A DNA stretch of 7,728 nt, from the NCBI GenBank assembly GCA_902795835.1, contig CADBNA010000182.1, positions 1 through 7,728 on the forward strand. The letters are read 5' to 3'. The notes beneath the pieces are model-generated. The model was not told where the DNA came from. It saw nothing but the letters and a program-made list of their open reading frames with translations, and ran no database searches. Below are positions 5,169 through 7,728 of the stretch, piece by piece (the stretch's first letter is position 1; every line of letters starts with the position of its first letter). This DNA comes from an uncultured Lachnospiraceae bacterium (GTDB lineage Bacteria > Bacillota_A > Clostridia > Lachnospirales > Lachnospiraceae). The position numbers and the translations under genes were made by a program.

Positions 5169-7546
5169 TACAGGTTCTGAAAAACGCATATGCGCTTCAT
5201 ACCCCCGGCACTTCCTATGTATTCCGTGTGACAGAGACCGGCCATCTGGAGCATCTGTACTACGGGCCGGCCCTCGGACCTGTCACAGAAGGCGATATCA
5301 GCGCAATGGAGGAAAAGAGGGTCTTTGAAGCCGGAAATATGATTTCCTATGACGAAAGCCATCCGTACGTGACGCCGGAAGACCTGCGGCTGGAGATGTC
5401 CGCTTCCGGAAAGGGCGATATCCGGGAACCGTTTCTGGAGATCGTGCACGCAGACGGCAGCCGGACATCGGATTTTCTGTTCGAAGCAGGGGAGGTGCAG
5501 AATGACAAGCCGCCCTTTGAAACGCTTCCGGGCTCCCTGCCGGGGGATGGATGCGGCCATCTCTGCCTGCGTCTGCGCGATGCGCAGTATGACCTGCGGC
5601 TGGAGCTGCATTATTATGTGTTTGAAGACTGCGACGTGATCAGCCGCAGCGCCTGTCTGTTCAACGAGAGCCGGGAGGCCGTGACGGTGCTGCGTCTGAT
5701 GAGCCTGCAGCTGGATCTGGAGGATGCCGGCTACGCGGTCACCTCCTTCACCGGCGCCTGGTCCCGTGAAATGAACCGGAATACGGTGCAGGTCCCGGCG
5801 GGTAAATATACGATTTCTTCCGCAGCCGGCACATCTTCCAACCGGGCCAATCCCTTTTTTATGCTTCACAGGCCCAAAACTTCCGAACGGCATGGAAACT
5901 GCTACGCCTTTAACCTGATCTACAGCGGAAATCATGTGGAAACATCGGAAGTAAACGCATTCGGGAAGACCAGAATCCTCACCGGGATCAATCCCCGGGG
6001 GTTCTCCTGGCAGCTGAATCCTGGTGAACGTCTGGAGGCGCCGGAGGCATTCATGACATTTTCCGGCAGCGGTTTCTCCGAAATAAGCCGGCATATGCAC
6101 GACTTTATACAGAAGCACATCGTGAGGGGGTTCTGGAGGGACCGTGTCCGGCCGGTTCTGCTCAACAGCTGGGAGGCCTGCTATTTCAATATAGATGAAA
6201 ACAGACTGCTGCGGCTGGCAAAGAGCGGGCGGGAGGCGGGCATCGAGCTGCTAGTCATGGATGACGGCTGGTTCGGAAACCGCAATGATGACTCCTCATC
6301 GCTGGGAGACTGGGCCGTGAACAGAAAAAAGCTTCCGGGCGGTCTGGACGGCATCTGCCGCAAGGTCAATGTGCTGGGAATGGATTTCGGAATCTGGGTG
6401 GAGCCGGAGATGATCAGTACAGACAGCGAGCTGTACCGCAGCCATCCGGACTGGGCCATGGAGATTCCCGGCCATCCCCACTCGGAAGGAAGGCACCAGC
6501 GGATCCTGGATCTGGCGAATCCGGAAGTGACGGACCATATGACAGAGGTTATGACCGGGGTCTTTGCCTCCGCCAATATCCGATACGTCAAATGGGACAT
6601 GAACCGCATCTTCTCGGATGTGTATTCGCCGTATCTGCCTCCCGAAAGACAGGGAGAGACGGCTCACCGGTATATCTGCGGACTGTACCGGATGCTGGAA
6701 AAGCTGACTTCCCGCTTCCCGGAAATCCTTTTTGAAGGCTGCGCTTCCGGGGGAAACCGGTTTGACCCCGGCATGCTGTGTTATTTTCCCCAGATCTGGG
6801 CCAGTGACAACACGGATGCCCTCTGCCGTGCCGGCATTCAGGAAGGGTACAGCTACGGGTACCCGATGTCCGTGATCAGCGCCCATGTGTCATCTGTGCC
6901 GAATCACCAGACGCTCCGGATCACCCCTCCGGAGACGCGGTTTGCCGTTGCCGCCTTCGGCGTTCTCGGGTATGAGTGCAATCTGGCTGACATGAATAAA
7001 GCAAAGCTGGAGGTGATCCGCTCGCAGATCGCACTGTACAAAGAGTGGCGGGAAGTGCTGCAGAGAGGGCGTTTTTACCGCGGACGGACGCATGGAAATA
7101 TCCACGAGTGGATCTGCGTGTCAGAGGATAAGAGATATGCCGTCGGCATGCTTCTGCAGGAACTGGCCCGGCCGAACACGCAGTTTGAGAAATTCCGGGC
7201 GGCCGGACTGGATCCGGACAGGCGGTACCGCTTCTACAATCTTTCCAGGCGGTACGATATCCGGAAATTCGGCGACCTGATCAACACGGCGGCCCCGGTA
7301 CATGTGAAGCAGGATTCGGTTCTGCACAACATGATTGCACGCTTTGTCTCACTGCCGGGGGAGACAGAAGAGTATACGGTATCCGGGGCAGTGCTCATGC
7401 GCTCCGGCGTGAGCCTGAGCCAGGGCTTTTCCGGGACCGGCTACAATGAGCAGACCAGGTATTTCCAGGACTTTTCGTCACGGCTGTACTTCTGTGAGGC
7501 AGTGGAAGAGACGGCAGACCGGCAGAATAATCAGACAACGACATAA
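5165..7546 (+). CDS. GH36 alpha-galactosidase
   Basis: The protein has 793 residues and no signal peptide (it begins MIQVLKNAYALHTPG), so it is expected to act in the cytoplasm on imported sugar, releasing terminal alpha-galactose from melibiose or raffinose-type oligosaccharides. An N-terminal beta-supersandwich occupies about 1-325. The TIM barrel follows: LLNSWEACYFNI (332-343), LLVMDDGWFG (362-371), GIWVEPEM (409-416), YVKWDMNR (474-481) with probable nucleophile Asp478, FEGCASGGNRFDPGM (523-537), and WASDNTDA (545-552) with probable acid/base Asp548. These positions equal those I recall for Geobacillus AgaA/AgaB (478 and 548), so the first two-thirds align almost without gaps. The C-terminal beta domain ends near SRLYFCEAV (772-780), followed by a polar tail (DRQNNQTTT). 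Total length exceeds the common 720-750, with the extra residues after Asp548. Trp336 is conserved, and Gly355 occupies the site that is Ala or Glu in AgaA/AgaB. Bacterial GH36 genes are often called melA, rafA, aga or agaN; I give no symbol. Confidence 0.95.
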   Translation: MIQVLKNAYALHTPGTSYVFRVTETGHLEHLYYGPALGPVTEGDISAMEEKRVFEAGNMISYDESHPYVTPEDLRLEMSASGKGDIREPFLEIVHADGSRTSDFLFEAGEVQNDKPPFETLPGSLPGDGCGHLCLRLRDAQYDLRLELHYYVFEDCDVISRSACLFNESREAVTVLRLMSLQLDLEDAGYAVTSFTGAWSREMNRNTVQVPAGKYTISSAAGTSSNRANPFFMLHRPKTSERHGNCYAFNLIYSGNHVETSEVNAFGKTRILTGINPRGFSWQLNPGERLEAPEAFMTFSGSGFSEISRHMHDFIQKHIVRGFWRDRVRPVLLNSWEACYFNIDENRLLRLAKSGREAGIELLVMDDGWFGNRNDDSSSLGDWAVNRKKLPGGLDGICRKVNVLGMDFGIWVEPEMISTDSELYRSHPDWAMEIPGHPHSEGRHQRILDLANPEVTDHMTEVMTGVFASANIRYVKWDMNRIFSDVYSPYLPPERQGETAHRYICGLYRMLEKLTSRFPEILFEGCASGGNRFDPGMLCYFPQIWASDNTDALCRAGIQEGYSYGYPMSVISAHVSSVPNHQTLRITPPETRFAVAAFGVLGYECNLADMNKAKLEVIRSQIALYKEWREVLQRGRFYRGRTHGNIHEWICVSEDKRYAVGMLLQELARPNTQFEKFRAAGLDPDRRYRFYNLSRRYDIRKFGDLINTAAPVHVKQDSVLHNMIARFVSLPGETEEYTVSGAVLMRSGVSLSQGFSGTGYNEQTRYFQDFSSRLYFCEAVEETADRQNNQTTT

Positions 7547-7576
7547 AATATTTCGTAAAGAAGTACAATACATCCG

Positions 7577-7608
7577 TTGACTTTTCTTTCCGAATCTGTT
7601 AGTATACT
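7577..7608 (+). promoter_or_regulatory. Probable sigma-A promoter of the tRNA-Leu gene
   Basis: The -35 is TTGACT (7577-7582). The -10 may be TAGTAT (7600-7605, 17-bp spacer) or the better-matching TATACT (7603-7608, but a 20-bp spacer); the 17-bp choice is preferred. Transcription would start near 7612-7615, about 30 nt before the tRNA. The 5' leader contains a small hairpin, CGGC-GGAA-GCCG (7618-7629). I see no intrinsic terminator between the alpha-galactosidase stop and this promoter. Confidence 0.7.
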
Positions 7609-7644
7609 CGTTGTGAGCGGCGGAAGCCGTTGGAATATGTTTGT

Positions 7645-7728
7645 GCAGGAATGGCGGAATTGGCAGACGCGCAGGCTTCAGGTGCCTGTGGTAGCAATAT
7701 CGTGTGGGTTCAAGTCCCACTTCCTGCA
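7645..7728 (+). tRNA. tRNA-Leu, anticodon CAG
   Basis: A full class II cloverleaf can be drawn. The acceptor stem is GCAGGAA (7645-7651) with TTCCTGC (7721-7727), discriminator A7728. The D arm has stem GCG/CGC (7654-7656, 7668-7670). The anticodon stem is CAGGC/GCCTG (7672-7676, 7684-7688) around loop TTCAGGT, giving anticodon CAG (7679-7681), which reads CUG. The 15-nt variable region (7689-7703) forms a short arm GGTA/TATC with a GCAA loop. The T arm is GTGGG-TTCAAGT-CCCAC (7704-7720). The long variable arm and A73 fit leucine identity. The window ends at the discriminator base, so whether CCA is encoded, and whether more tRNAs follow, cannot be seen. CTG is visibly the main leucine codon in the upstream genes, in keeping with this tRNA. 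Confidence 0.96.

Noticed and set aside
4829..6118. Long minus-strand open frame (429 codons) opposite the symporter end and the alpha-galactosidase start
   Set aside because: It crosses two clearly real genes, its product has no recognisable domain, and such antisense frames are common opposite GC-rich codon-biased genes.
7645..7728. tRNA-Leu 3' end as an attachment site for an integrated element
   Set aside because: No second copy of the tRNA 3' end, integrase or transposase is seen in the window, and the 3' end faces outward past the window edge.

Overview
The window looks like part of a chromosome from a Gram-positive gut anaerobe of the Bacillota. Clostridia, perhaps Lachnospiraceae-like, is my best guess, but this is inference only. 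The grounds are strong AGGAGG-type ribosome binding sites, the style of the GH2, GPH and GH36 proteins, and a moderately GC-rich coding style with many CTG leucine codons. No marker gene fixes the genus. All genes lie on the + strand and the layout is that of a galactoside-utilisation locus.

Layout: (1) 1-2037, the 3' part of a GH2 beta-galactosidase-like gene whose start is off the left edge. (2) 2038-2152, an AT-richer gap with a perfect 21-bp operator-like inverted repeat. (3) 2153-3628, a GT-B-fold glycosyltransferase-like protein of unknown function, distantly like MGDG synthase/MurG. (4) 3629-3770, a very GC-rich gap that can fold into a 74-nt two-part stem-loop and ends in the ribosome binding site of the next gene. 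(5) 3771-5168, a MelB-like sugar:cation symporter that appears to start at GTG. (6) 5165-7546, a GH36 alpha-galactosidase overlapping the symporter by 4 bp. (7) 7547-7644, a gap with a sigma-A-type promoter. (8) 7645-7728, tRNA-Leu(CAG), at the right edge.

Proposed logic: the symporter brings a melibiose- or raffinose-type alpha-galactoside into the cell with a cation. The leaderless, presumably cytoplasmic GH36 enzyme removes the alpha-galactosyl residue, and the GH2 enzyme handles a beta-galactoside or related beta-glycoside. Symporter and GH36 are translationally coupled. The unexplained member is the GT-B protein. A predicted glycosyl-transfer enzyme inside a catabolic locus is the best candidate here for undescribed biology, followed by the structured RNA gap and the palindrome. 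No mobile element, CRISPR array or broken gene is visible.
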